A stretch of 64,000 nucleotides of DNA, taken from positions 1 to 64,000 of the forward strand of contig JASHNU010000086.1 in the NCBI GenBank assembly GCA_030041475.1, in the 5' to 3' direction. Positions 1 through 8,740 of this stretch are shown one piece after another; within the stretch, counting starts at the first letter, position 1; every line of letters starts with the position of its first letter. The position numbers were made by a program, and so were the translations under genes. The notes below the pieces were generated by a model. That model was not told the DNA's origin. It was given only the letters and a program-made list of their open reading frames with translations, and searched no databases. Source of the stretch: Candidatus Sulfotelmatobacter sp. (GTDB taxonomy: Bacteria; Acidobacteriota; Terriglobia; Terriglobales; Acidobacteriaceae).

Positions 1-1
1 T

Positions 2-1627
2 TGCGATAACGAGCAGAACGCCACACTTTTGTTTAAGAGCGCGCGCAATTCGATGTCCAACCAGACGTCGCTTGCCGTCGCCGTCGTGGAAGGTCAGGCC
101 GGGGTAGCCAAAGCGTTTCGCATCGGCGCCAACCTCGGCCTGACCAAACCCATCAATATCGAGCAGGCGAAGGGAACTCTGCGTGTAGCCCGCGGGCTGT
201 TGCGCAAAGGCGAACCCGCAAAACCGGCAGCGCCCACGCCATCGGCTACAGAGTCCGCGGCGCCAGCTCCTACGGCTGCAAAGCCCGGGCCCAAACCGAC
301 CCCGCGCCCTGCACCAACCACACTTTCTGCGGCCTCGACTGCGCGTGCCGTCGTGAAGCCCACGCCGAGCACGGCACCCGCGCAATCCGCCACCGCAGCC
401 AGTTCGCTCGCTCCAGCGCGCTCCGATTTACCCGAAATCAAGAACAAGCCCGTTACGGCCCCGGCACCCAAGACGGCGATGCCAGCCGTCGCACTGAAGC
501 CCGCGGCGGCTGTGGTTCCGGCTGCCGCCGAGGCGGCGCCTGTAATCAAGTCATCGGCTCCGATTTCCGCGCCGGCATTCAGCGGAGCAGCCAGCGCGCC
601 TGCCCCGGCCCGCCAGCCGGAGACAGCCAGCGTCGCAGAAGCAGCGCCCTCCATTACCGAAACAGAAGCGCCAGCCGCGAAACATGCGGAGGCGAGTAAG
701 ACTTCCGCTCCCGTCGGAGCAGAACCGTCCTTCACGTTTGGCGGGGCGAACGTCGCCGAAGCAAGCGGCGGATCCAAGAAGATTTTTCTGGCAGTGGCCG
801 CGGCGGCGCTCGTTGCCGCCGGTCTCTACACGGGCTGGACCTACTATCAGGAACACCGCAGCCAGACCGCTAGCTCGTTTTCGGCTCGTATAGCGGCTTC
901 GCAAACGGCGAAGCCGGCCCCCGTGCCTCCAGCAACACCGGTGACGGCTCCTCCAAACCCGGCGGCTCAAACTGCTTCGCAGCCCACCGCCGATACAACT
1001 TCGCCTTCAGTAACCCCCGCGCCCTCTACGGGCTCCACTGCGGCCGCATCCACGGCCGACAGCACCGATTCGGCCGACGACGACAATTTGCCCGCACCGG
1101 CGCCCGCCAAGAAACCGACTTCGGCGCAGCCACAAAGCAGCAAGGCTGCACCGGCGGCGAAGCCCGCATCCGCTCCGGCCACCGCTCCTCTCGTCGTGAA
1201 GGGCGGCGCAGTTCCCAAGATCAAGACCAAAGTTGAAGCTGATGCCGACGCTCCCAGCCTGATGGCGACGGCTGGAGCCGGCGCACCGCCGCCCAGCATC
1301 GTGGATACGGAAGGGACCGCCCCCAAGCCGGTGCTACAGACCATGAACATCTCACAAGGGGTGTCGCAGGGATTGCTTTACAAGAAAGTTTCACCCGTGT
1401 ATCCCAGCAGCGCTCTGGGCATGCGCATTGAGGGCACGGTGGAGTTGCAGGCCACCATCTCGAAGACCGGCGACATCACCAAAGTAAAGGTCCTAAGCGG
1501 CGATCCTCAGCTCTCCAAGGCCGCCTCCGACGCCGTCAAGCAATGGAAGTACAAGCCGTATCTGCTGAACGGAGAGCCGGTCGAGATTACGACCCAGGTC
1601 ACGATCAACTTCAAGCTGCCGAAATAA
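2..1627 (+). CDS. TonB-family C-terminal protein with receiver-like N-terminus (5' end cut by window)
   Basis: The reading frame is open to the left edge, so the start lies outside; the first in-window start-like codon (TTG at 29) is probably not real. The visible N-terminus resembles the second half of a response-regulator receiver fold: an A-F-R-I-G-A-N stretch followed by a conserved Lys-Pro and a final helix. A very long Ala/Pro-rich linker follows, then one membrane helix at about nt 780-845 (FLAVAAAALVAAGLYTGW), a second Ala/Pro/Thr linker, and from about nt 1370 a TonB C-terminal domain (VYPSSALGMRIEGTVELQA, then QWKYKPYLLNGEPV). Such domains sit in the periplasm and pass inner-membrane energy or force to outer-membrane partners. 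The order suggests a cytoplasmic sensor-like module coupled to a periplasmic TonB domain. No ExbB/ExbD genes are nearby. The family is clear; the partner is unknown. Confidence 0.85.
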   Translation, partial: CDNEQNATLLFKSARNSMSNQTSLAVAVVEGQAGVAKAFRIGANLGLTKPINIEQAKGTLRVARGLLRKGEPAKPAAPTPSATESAAPAPTAAKPGPKPTPRPAPTTLSAASTARAVVKPTPSTAPAQSATAASSLAPARSDLPEIKNKPVTAPAPKTAMPAVALKPAAAVVPAAAEAAPVIKSSAPISAPAFSGAASAPAPARQPETASVAEAAPSITETEAPAAKHAEASKTSAPVGAEPSFTFGGANVAEASGGSKKIFLAVAAAALVAAGLYTGWTYYQEHRSQTASSFSARIAASQTAKPAPVPPATPVTAPPNPAAQTASQPTADTTSPSVTPAPSTGSTAAASTADSTDSADDDNLPAPAPAKKPTSAQPQSSKAAPAAKPASAPATAPLVVKGGAVPKIKTKVEADADAPSLMATAGAGAPPPSIVDTEGTAPKPVLQTMNISQGVSQGLLYKKVSPVYPSSALGMRIEGTVELQATISKTGDITKVKVLSGDPQLSKAASDAVKQWKYKPYLLNGEPVEITTQVTINFKLPK

Positions 1628-1971
1628 GGCTCCGAATTCTACACAAATCACGCGGATACGGAAGTGTCCGCATGCCCGCCTGCTTATAGTCGGTCGTCTG
1701 ACTTTCTACCTCGTGCCCGTGGTCGGGTTCCCGGAAGAGCGTACCGTTAGTCTGAATCTTCGTGAAGTTGAATATCTGCGTCAGCGGCCAGGAAAGCTGA
1801 TCGTACGAGGCCTGCCCCATGCGCTGTCCGCCCAGCCAGTCGAACTGGTGAATTGAACGTTACGCCTGAATTAGAAAAGGCCCACTTTTCCACAAAAAGG
1901 GCGAGAAGCTGAAACGCAAAGAACTTGTCTTTGCTTCGGTGGCGTCTGCTGGAACTGCGCGAGCCAGGCGT
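1628..1971. other. Intergenic region between two convergent genes
   Basis: 344 bases between the stops of the TonB-type gene and the PEGA pseudokinase gene. A minus-strand open frame of about 80 codons (roughly 1848-1611) has protein-like aromatic composition but no good ribosome site and runs into the TonB stop, so it is not called. No clear hairpin terminator was seen. Confidence 0.5.
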
Positions 1972-4572
1972 CTACTGTGGCTGCAGTACTTCGTCGACGA
2001 CCAGCTTGCTGCCCTGCCCGGCGGTGATGACCTTATGCACCGGCGCGTATCCCGTCAGCGTAATGTCGACGACGTAGTTGCCCGGGTCGAGCGCGACATC
2101 CATCGGCGAGTTCTTCTCCATCAGGTGCTGGTTGATGGCCACCTGCGCGCCCTTGGGCTGGGTGCGGATGCTGACCGTCGCCTGACCGGGCTGCGCGCCT
2201 TTGCCACCGAACAGCTTCGACATCTTGCCGACGGTATGCATGCTGTCGATGTTTCCCAGCGGCCGCAACGAAGGAGCGAAGTTGAACGTCTGTCCCAGCA
2301 CGAACTGCATGCTCATGGTCTCGTCCAGATAGCCGGCCTTGCGGACCAACACCGTGTGCTGGCCTTTGTCAACGCTGACCTGGCCGGGAGTCCTCGCGCC
2401 TGAGTCGCGACCATCCACGTAAATGTTGGCTCCGGCCGGGTCGCTCTTCACCACCAGCGTGGCCATCAGTTGCGACAGATGCACGACGATGGTGGCGCGG
2501 TTTGCGGCCGTCACGGCGACAGGGCGCGTGTCGGTGGAGTAGCCGGGCTTGCTCACCGTGATGGAGTGCTGCCCCGGCATCAGGTTATTCAGCGCGAATG
2601 GCGTCACCCAGCTCGGATCGCTCCTGCCATCGAGTTGCACCTGCGCGCCTTGCGGAGTTGAATCGACAGCAAGTGAGCCAGGAATGACGACCGGCTTCGG
2701 AGGCGCCGCCGGCGCTCTCTTGTGCGCGGGTTTCTTCGCGGTTTCGGCCGGTTCAGCTGGAGCGGGCTGCGCTTCGGTGGTCTGCTCCGGCGCGCTCTGA
2801 GCGACTGGCTTCGCCTCCTGCTGAATGGTCGGCGCCTGCTCTGCGGCACTCTGCCGCGGCGCACCGTTGTCCTCGTCGCTGTTCTGGCTGTGAACGTAGT
2901 ACGTTACGCCGATACCGATGGCGAGAATCACTACGGCTGCAGCGCCGATGGCATAGCCGTAAAGTTTGGGCGGAACGGCTGTGATCTCCTTGATGGCCTT
3001 TTCGGCCACTTCGCGCGTCTGAACCTTGGGCTTGTCCTCAGTTCTCCTGAGGTTGCCGAGGCTGCCGTTGAACATGGTCGACGTCGGTTTCTTGGGTTCT
3101 TCCGGCTCGAACACTGGTGGCGGAGGAGGCGGCGGGGGCGCAGTATAGATCTCCTTAAGTGGAGGAAGTTCGGAAATTTCCGAGAAGCTGGTCCCGGTGC
3201 TGGCGGCCGGTCCGCCGCCCTCGGCCATCATCGGATCGACGGCGATCTTAGGAGCGTCGCCCTGCGGCTCGAAGGTTTCGACCTGGGGCTCGTCAGCTAC
3301 CGCAGACGACAGGTGCGCCGATGGGGGCTCAGCCGATGTGATCGTTGCCTTCACGCTGGCACTGATGAACTGGTCGGAGAGATCGATCTCGGGAATCTCG
3401 TGGTCCGGAATCGAATGGTCAACTGGCGGCGCCGGTTGGACGTCGGAACGGCCCACCCCCGCCGCAGCCGCAGCCGCTTTCGGCGCGGAAAATGTGCTGG
3501 CCGGTTTCTCGTCGTCATGAGCAACGGCGCGAGCAAAGGTCTCGGAGCTCGCCGCTGGCTCGACTTTCTTCTGGGCCGGCTTGGCGGGCGCTGAGGCCTG
3601 TGCCATTTTCGGCGGCGCGACACTTTTAGCTGGCGCCGGCGCACTGGGCTTTGCTGGCTTCGCGCCAGCAGGAGCGATGAACTTGGCTTGCGCCGCTGCG
3701 TTTGCTTTGGCCGGCGCCATCGTCCCTTTCGGTGCAGCCGCCTTGGCCGGCATCGGCCTCGATTCCTTGCATTTTTCCAGATCGTCGAGCAGGGCGCGGC
3801 CCGTCTGATAGCGCTCTGCCGGGTCCTTTGACAGCGCCTTCATGATCAGATCGCTGAGCAAGGGATGCACCTTGGGATTCACATGTACGGGCGCAACCGG
3901 CGTGCTGCTGAGGATGCTCTGCCGCAGGTTCTCCGCATCCTCGCGATCGAACGCCTTCCGCTCCGTCACCATTTCATAGAACATGGCGCCCAACGTGAAC
4001 AGGTTCGAGCGGCCGTCCATGGGCTGGCCCAGAATCTGTTCCGGCGACATGTAATGCATGGACTCGGGAAGTCCCTCAGTAATGTATTGGAGAAAATTTC
4101 CCGCACTCGAAACGCCGAAGCCGAGAATCTTGACCGTGCCGTCCCAGCCGCACATGATCTTGGCCGGCTCCAGGCTGTAGTGAACGATATTCTGCGAAGT
4201 TGCGTGATCTAATCCGCTCGACAACTGCCGCCCGATATCGAGCAAATCCCAGATGGAAAATCCTTCTTTGCGGGCCAGCATGGTGGCGATGCTGTTGCCC
4301 TGCACATACTCCATGGCGACGCAGAACTTGCCTTCAATCTCGCCAGCGCCGAGTGCGCTGGTGATGTTCGAACTGCTCAGGACCTTGGTGCTCTCGGCTT
4401 CGGCCAGCAGCGCCTGTTCCAGAGCAGTTGCGGCCTCGCCGAACGCGCTCAATTCTATCGCTTTCAGCGCAATGGTCTGCCCGGTTTCGGGGTCGTTGGC
4501 CTTGTAGACGACTCCCGTGGGCGATTTCGCGAGTTCACTCAAGATTTCGAAAGGGCCGAGTTTGGTCGACAT
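1972..4572 (-). CDS. Membrane-anchored serine/threonine pseudokinase with three PEGA domains
   Basis: 866 residues. Residues 8-268 have the Hanks-type kinase fold: the ATP-anchoring Lys37 (in IALKAI) and a plausible helix-C Glu (58 or 60) are kept, and the SPE motif is at 176-178. The catalytic centre is lost. The HRD loop reads H131-Y-S, with the usual downstream Lys and Asn replaced by Glu135 and Lys138, and DFG is replaced by GFG (151-153). Phosphotransfer is therefore unlikely, although ATP binding or scaffolding remains possible. Residues 275-535 are an Ala/Pro-rich linker with a polyproline run near 480; a membrane helix lies at 538-559; three PEGA domains follow (about 632-695, 703-768, 797-850) and would be outside the cytoplasmic membrane. 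PEGA domains are thought to bind envelope surfaces. The gene is divergent from the ABC operon. The fold is certain; the role is inferred. Confidence 0.9.
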   Translation of the reverse strand: MSTKLGPFEILSELAKSPTGVVYKANDPETGQTIALKAIELSAFGEAATALEQALLAEAESTKVLSSSNITSALGAGEIEGKFCVAMEYVQGNSIATMLARKEGFSIWDLLDIGRQLSSGLDHATSQNIVHYSLEPAKIMCGWDGTVKILGFGVSSAGNFLQYITEGLPESMHYMSPEQILGQPMDGRSNLFTLGAMFYEMVTERKAFDREDAENLRQSILSSTPVAPVHVNPKVHPLLSDLIMKALSKDPAERYQTGRALLDDLEKCKESRPMPAKAAAPKGTMAPAKANAAAQAKFIAPAGAKPAKPSAPAPAKSVAPPKMAQASAPAKPAQKKVEPAASSETFARAVAHDDEKPASTFSAPKAAAAAAGVGRSDVQPAPPVDHSIPDHEIPEIDLSDQFISASVKATITSAEPPSAHLSSAVADEPQVETFEPQGDAPKIAVDPMMAEGGGPAASTGTSFSEISELPPLKEIYTAPPPPPPPPVFEPEEPKKPTSTMFNGSLGNLRRTEDKPKVQTREVAEKAIKEITAVPPKLYGYAIGAAAVVILAIGIGVTYYVHSQNSDEDNGAPRQSAAEQAPTIQQEAKPVAQSAPEQTTEAQPAPAEPAETAKKPAHKRAPAAPPKPVVIPGSLAVDSTPQGAQVQLDGRSDPSWVTPFALNNLMPGQHSITVSKPGYSTDTRPVAVTAANRATIVVHLSQLMATLVVKSDPAGANIYVDGRDSGARTPGQVSVDKGQHTVLVRKAGYLDETMSMQFVLGQTFNFAPSLRPLGNIDSMHTVGKMSKLFGGKGAQPGQATVSIRTQPKGAQVAINQHLMEKNSPMDVALDPGNYVVDITLTGYAPVHKVITAGQGSKLVVDEVLQPQ

Positions 4573-5094
4573 TTCTTGCTTTGCTCCATTCCTACACGAG
4601 CCCGTCCAGTGCCAGCGACCAGGCTCGGCCGGCGGAGATTCCGCGCGCGAGTATGCTTAGCATAACCCTGCTCGTTCCCGGCTTCGAGTTACCGAAGTAA
4701 GCAGCAACTCGGGCTTTCCTGGCCGCGGACGGGCGTGTTCCTTTTCGTTTTGGGTGGGGTGGGCGGAACCTGATTGCGGCCCTCTCCGCGCTGGCGTAAC
4801 CTTGCGATCCCTCCACAGGTTTAGGGATATGTGAGCCTTTCGGTCGTCTTCCCGCGTAGCCGTCTTTTTGCGGACTACCCAGGTGTGACATTTGTCATCC
4901 GGGCAGAATGACGTTGTCCACTTGTGGCCAGTGGCGATTGGCGAGAGCATCGAGGCGATGAGGGTGAGAATTTTCAACACGGCAAAGGACGAGACTGGCC
5001 GGGTTGTCTGCGGGAAGGGGCTTCGTTTATTCTGGCGGGGCTGGGGCGCGCCTCCCTGCACCGCCCGGTGTCCGCTTCTCCCTGGAGTTCACCC
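4573..5094. promoter_or_regulatory. Divergent intergenic region with two palindromes
   Basis: 522 bases between the pseudokinase start (minus) and the first FtsX gene (plus), so it should hold both promoters. Two short perfect palindromes stand out: a 13-nt one at 4652-4664 (TATGCTTAGCATA), about 80 bases upstream of the pseudokinase, and a 12-nt one at 4886-4897 (TGACATTTGTCA), about 200 bases upstream of the FtsX gene. Either could be an operator; no regulator is encoded nearby. The plus-strand frame is open from 4924, but the start used for FtsX is 5095, where the conserved N-terminal helix begins. Confidence 0.35.
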
Positions 5095-6243
5095 ATGACG
5101 TTGACCCGGTTCGTCACCAAGAACGCCTTTCGCAACAAGCGCCGCAGCATTCTCACCGTGCTGAGCATCGCTTTTTCTTTGCTGTTGCTCACGTTCATGA
5201 TGACGATCTGGCGCGGTTTCTATCTGGACGAGGGAAGCAAGGAATCGGCACAGCGGCTGGTGGTGCGGCACCGCGTTTCGCTGACGTTTTGGCTGCCCAG
5301 CTTCTACCGGGAAAAGATCAGAGCCATACCCGGAGTGGTTGCCATTGTCCCCGTTTCCTGGTTTGGCGGAATTTATAAAGATCAGAAGCCGGAGAATTTT
5401 TTCGCGCAGTTCGCTGTGGACCCGGAGGAATTCTTCAAAGTCTACCGCGACTTCCAGATGCCCGAGGACCAGATCACAGCCTGGCAGCGGGACCGCCAGG
5501 GCGTGATTGTCGAGGACGATCTGGCTCAGAAATATGGATGGAAGCTCGGTGACCGCATTGTGTTGCAGGGCACGATTTACCCGTTGAATCCTGAACTGAA
5601 CATACGCGGGATCTACCACACCGACCCAGCAGCAAAGTCGGTTTACTTCCACACCAAGTACCTGGAGGAATCGGTCGGCTTCTTCAAGGGACAAACCGGC
5701 ACTTTCAGCGTGCTGGCAGCCAATCCGTCCGACGTCAGCCAGATCACGACCACCGTCGACGACATGTTCCGCAATTCGCCGCAGCCGACCAAGGCGGAAA
5801 GTGAAAAGGCGTTCGGCCTCGAGTTCGTCGCCATGATGGGCAACGTGAAAGCGTTCATCCTGAGTATCTGTTCCGCTGTAGTTTTCGCGACACTGCTAGT
5901 ATCAGCTAACACCATGGCGATGTCGATTCGCGAGCGCACGCGTGAAGTGGCCGTGCTGAAGACTCTAGGCTTCACGCGCCGCAGCGTTCTCGGCCTGTTT
6001 GTGAGCGAGGCCGTCGCGCTGTCACTGGTCGGTGGGGTGATCGGAATTTTTCTGGGCTGGCTCATGGTGTACGGGTTGACCCATTCGCCGCAGTTCTTCA
6101 GCTTCTTCCCCTTGAAGGTGACGGGCGGCATTGGAGCTCTTTCCATGCTGACGGCCGGTCTGGTGGGACTGCTGAGCTCGGCGGTGCCGTCGTATCACGC
6201 ATCGCAGGTGAACATTGTGGACGGACTGCGGCACATCGGTTGA
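5095..6243 (+). CDS. FtsX/MacB-type ABC transporter permease, paralogue 1 of 3
   Basis: 382 residues. Membrane helix 1 at about 19-41 (SILTVLSIAFSLLLLTFMM), a large periplasmic domain at about 42-255, then three helices typical of the FtsX permease domain (residues about 260-380), including the conserved segment before NTMAMSIRERTREVAVLK. The ATG at 5095 is chosen because the protein then begins exactly like its two neighbours (MTL, then RNKRRS); a longer open frame from 4924 lacks family similarity. It is the first gene of a six-gene operon ending in an ATPase at 12233. MacB/LolCE-type permeases extract or expel substrates across the periplasm by mechanotransmission; this one has no fused ATPase. 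The substrate is unknown. Confidence 0.9.
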   Translation: MTLTRFVTKNAFRNKRRSILTVLSIAFSLLLLTFMMTIWRGFYLDEGSKESAQRLVVRHRVSLTFWLPSFYREKIRAIPGVVAIVPVSWFGGIYKDQKPENFFAQFAVDPEEFFKVYRDFQMPEDQITAWQRDRQGVIVEDDLAQKYGWKLGDRIVLQGTIYPLNPELNIRGIYHTDPAAKSVYFHTKYLEESVGFFKGQTGTFSVLAANPSDVSQITTTVDDMFRNSPQPTKAESEKAFGLEFVAMMGNVKAFILSICSAVVFATLLVSANTMAMSIRERTREVAVLKTLGFTRRSVLGLFVSEAVALSLVGGVIGIFLGWLMVYGLTHSPQFFSFFPLKVTGGIGALSMLTAGLVGLLSSAVPSYHASQVNIVDGLRHIG

Positions 6244-6305
6244 TCAGGGGCCATTTTTCGGCCGTTCGAGGTAAGTTCGTGGGGTTCGGGAAGCGGGTTT
6301 GATTT

Positions 6306-7460
6306 ATGACGCTGGGAGGTTTTGTGGTTCGCGGCATGTATCGTCGGAACTTGCGGCGCAGCCTGCTGACCATGATCAGCATCAGCTTCTCGCTGCTGTT
6401 GCTGACGCTCATGATCTGCATCTGGCGCTCGTTTTACGTGGATCAGGTCGCACCCGAGGCCTCGCGGCGGCTGATCATTCGCGATCGCGTTTCGCTGGCG
6501 TTCCTTCTGCCGGCCTATTATCGCGAAAAGATTCGGGCTGTGCCTGGCATAACCGCGGTGGCGCCGATAACCTGGTTTCAAGGCCGCTACATTGACGACC
6601 GCGCCGAACATTTCTTCGCTCGGGTCGCTACCGATCCCGACGAATACCTGAAAGTCGCATCGGACAAAATCACGCCGCCGGATCAGGTCAAGGCCTGGCA
6701 GCAGGATCGTGCTGGGGCGCTCGTCGACGTCACGCTGATGAACAAGTATGGCTGGAAGATCGGCGACCACATCCACATTCAGGGCACCATCTTCCCGGTT
6801 GATCTCGACCTCAACATTCGAGCGGTATATCACCGTGATCCTCCGCAAAACGCGCTTTACTTCAATACGAAGTACCTGGAAGAGGCATGGCCTGAATTCA
6901 AAGGACAAGCCATGTGGTACAGCGCACAGATCGATTCAGCGGATCACGTGGCTTCGGCCTCCAAGCAGATTGATGACATGTTTCGCAATTCGCCTTGGCA
7001 GACAAAAACCGAGAGCGAGAAAGCGTTTCAGCTCGGCTTTGTCGCCTCGCTCGGGAACGTGAAGGCATTCATTCTCGGGATCTGCGGCGCCGTGATGTTC
7101 GCCATCATGCTGGTGTCCGCCAATACGATGGCGATGTCGGTGCGCAGCCGCACCCGCGAAGTTGCTGTGCTGAAGACGCTCGGCTTCACGAGACAGCGCG
7201 TGCTCTCGATTTTCGTGAGCGAGGCGATCGCTTTGTCGGTAGCCGGAGGAGTGCTGGGAGTTCTGGTGGCGATTCCGGTGATCACGGGGATGACCCATCG
7301 CTTCATCGGCCTTGGCATTCCGCTCGACATGAAAGTGAAAGCGCCTACGGCAGGCCTGGCCTTGCTGGTCGCGTTGGTTCTGGGAATAGTGAGCGGCTAT
7401 CTTCCGGCGTATCGCGCGTCGCGCATGAATATTGTGGAGGGACTGCGGCACATTGGGTAA
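6306..7460 (+). CDS. FtsX/MacB-type ABC transporter permease, paralogue 2 of 3
   Basis: 384 residues, the same four-helix plan as the genes on each side: helix 1 at about 19-41, a periplasmic domain to about 255, then three C-terminal helices. It is closer to paralogue 3 than to paralogue 1: the first-helix coding stretch (6370-6425 versus 7579-7634) and the last 50 bases are almost identical at DNA level, pointing to recent duplication or gene conversion. It starts 62 bases after the previous stop. It probably pairs with another permease and the ATPase encoded at 11520-12233. Confidence 0.9.
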   Translation: MTLGGFVVRGMYRRNLRRSLLTMISISFSLLLLTLMICIWRSFYVDQVAPEASRRLIIRDRVSLAFLLPAYYREKIRAVPGITAVAPITWFQGRYIDDRAEHFFARVATDPDEYLKVASDKITPPDQVKAWQQDRAGALVDVTLMNKYGWKIGDHIHIQGTIFPVDLDLNIRAVYHRDPPQNALYFNTKYLEEAWPEFKGQAMWYSAQIDSADHVASASKQIDDMFRNSPWQTKTESEKAFQLGFVASLGNVKAFILGICGAVMFAIMLVSANTMAMSVRSRTREVAVLKTLGFTRQRVLSIFVSEAIALSVAGGVLGVLVAIPVITGMTHRFIGLGIPLDMKVKAPTAGLALLVALVLGIVSGYLPAYRASRMNIVEGLRHIG

Positions 7461-7518
7461 GCCGGCGCTTCTCGCAAAGGCAGCAAAAAAGCACCGGCTC
7501 CTGTGGTCTGACGAACCT

Positions 7519-8670
7519 ATGACGCTAGGCAGCTTCATCGTGCGCAATACGTTTCGCAACAAGCGCCGGAGTGTACTGACCATGATCAGCATCAGCTTGT
7601 CGCTGCTGTTGCTGACGCTCATGATCTGCATCTGGCGCACTTTATATATCGACCAGTTCGCGCCCCAGGCTTCGCGGCGCCTGATCGTTCGCGATCGCGT
7701 CTCACTGGCGGTTTCCCTGCCAACCTACTATCGCGACAAGATTCGCAGCATTCCTGGCGTGACGGCAATTGTGCCGTATGTGTGGTTTGACGGCCGTTAT
7801 ATTGACGGCCGCCCGGAGCATTATTTCGCACGTATGCCCACCGATCCGGATGAATATCCGAACGTTGCTGTGGACAAGATCATTCCGCCGGATGAGTTGA
7901 AGGCCTGGCAGCAGGATCGGGCCGGGGCGTTGGTTGATGTCTCCCTGATGAAGAAGTATGGATGGAAGCTGAGAGACCGCGTTCACATCGACGGCACCAT
8001 TTTCCCGATCGATCTGGACTTGACGATTCGAGCCACGTATCGCCGCGATCCGCCGCAGGATACTCTCTTCTTCAACATGAAATACCTCGAGGAAGCCGTG
8101 CCGCAGATCAAAGGGCAGGCCGGATGGTTTGCCGCGATGATCGATTCGCCGGAGCATATAGTGCCGGCAGCTGCTCAAATCGACCAGATGTTTCATAACG
8201 CGCCGTTCCCCACCAAAACGGAGACCGAGAAGGCGTTCCAACTGGGTTTTGTGGCGACTTTGGGCAATGTTAAGGCATTCATTCTGGCAATCTGCGGCGC
8301 GGTCGTGTTTGCCATCCTGTTGGTTTCGGCCAATACCATGGCAATGTCCATTCGAAGCCGGACGCGTGAAGTGGCTGTGCTGAAGACGCTCGGCTTCACG
8401 CAGCAGAAACTGCTTTCCATCTTCGTGAGCGAAGCGGTTGCGCTGGCTCTCGTCGGCGGAGTGCTGGGCGTGCTTGTGGCCATCCCTCTCATCACTGCGC
8501 TGACGCATGGATTTATCGGGATCGGCATTCCGCTTGATATGAAAGTAAAATGGCCGACGGCCGCGCTGGCGATGCTGGTGGCGTTGATTTTGGGCCTGAT
8601 CAGCGGCTACTTGCCGGCGTATCGCGCGTCGCGCATGAATATTGTGGAGGGACTGCGGCATATTGGGTGA
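7519..8670 (+). CDS. FtsX/MacB-type ABC transporter permease, paralogue 3 of 3
   Basis: 383 residues. The frame is open from 7432, inside the end of the previous gene, but ATG 7519 gives the family N-terminus MTLGSFIVRNTFRNKRRS. Architecture: one N-terminal helix, a periplasmic domain, three C-terminal FtsX helices with NTMAMSIRSRTREVAVLK and the terminal INIVEGLRHIG-like end shared by all three paralogues. It is followed after 70 bases by a fourth, more divergent permease; two small hairpins lie in that gap. Function as part of the tripartite ABC exporter is inferred from the operon. Confidence 0.9.
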   Translation: MTLGSFIVRNTFRNKRRSVLTMISISLSLLLLTLMICIWRTLYIDQFAPQASRRLIVRDRVSLAVSLPTYYRDKIRSIPGVTAIVPYVWFDGRYIDGRPEHYFARMPTDPDEYPNVAVDKIIPPDELKAWQQDRAGALVDVSLMKKYGWKLRDRVHIDGTIFPIDLDLTIRATYRRDPPQDTLFFNMKYLEEAVPQIKGQAGWFAAMIDSPEHIVPAAAQIDQMFHNAPFPTKTETEKAFQLGFVATLGNVKAFILAICGAVVFAILLVSANTMAMSIRSRTREVAVLKTLGFTQQKLLSIFVSEAVALALVGGVLGVLVAIPLITALTHGFIGIGIPLDMKVKWPTAALAMLVALILGLISGYLPAYRASRMNIVEGLRHIG

Positions 8671-8680
8671 GTTTATGTAG

Positions 8681-8720
8681 GGACAGCCGCCCTCGGCTGT
8701 CCGGTCGAGCGAAGCTCGAC
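8681..8720. repeat. Two adjacent short hairpins between permease genes
   Basis: GGACAGCC/GGCTGTCC (8681-8702, 8-bp stem, 6-nt loop) is followed by GTCGAGC/GCTCGAC (8704-8720, 7-bp stem, 3-nt loop). There is no T-run, so this is not a classic terminator. It could be a small dispersed palindromic repeat or an mRNA-stability element inside the operon. Confidence 0.7.
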
Positions 8721-8740
8721 TGCGATTGAGAGTTCAATTT

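Noticed and set aside
1611-1848. Minus-strand open frame of about 80 codons with aromatic-rich composition (FDWLGG, SWPLTQIFNFT)
   Set aside because: No ribosome site or good start, it overlaps the end of the TonB-type gene, and no family was recognised. It might be a remnant of an outer-membrane protein gene, but the evidence is too thin.
4924-4960. Sigma-54-like -24/-12 motif (TGGCCAGTGGCGATTGGC)
   Set aside because: Spacing and the -12 GC do not fit the consensus well, and GG/GC pairs are frequent at this GC content.
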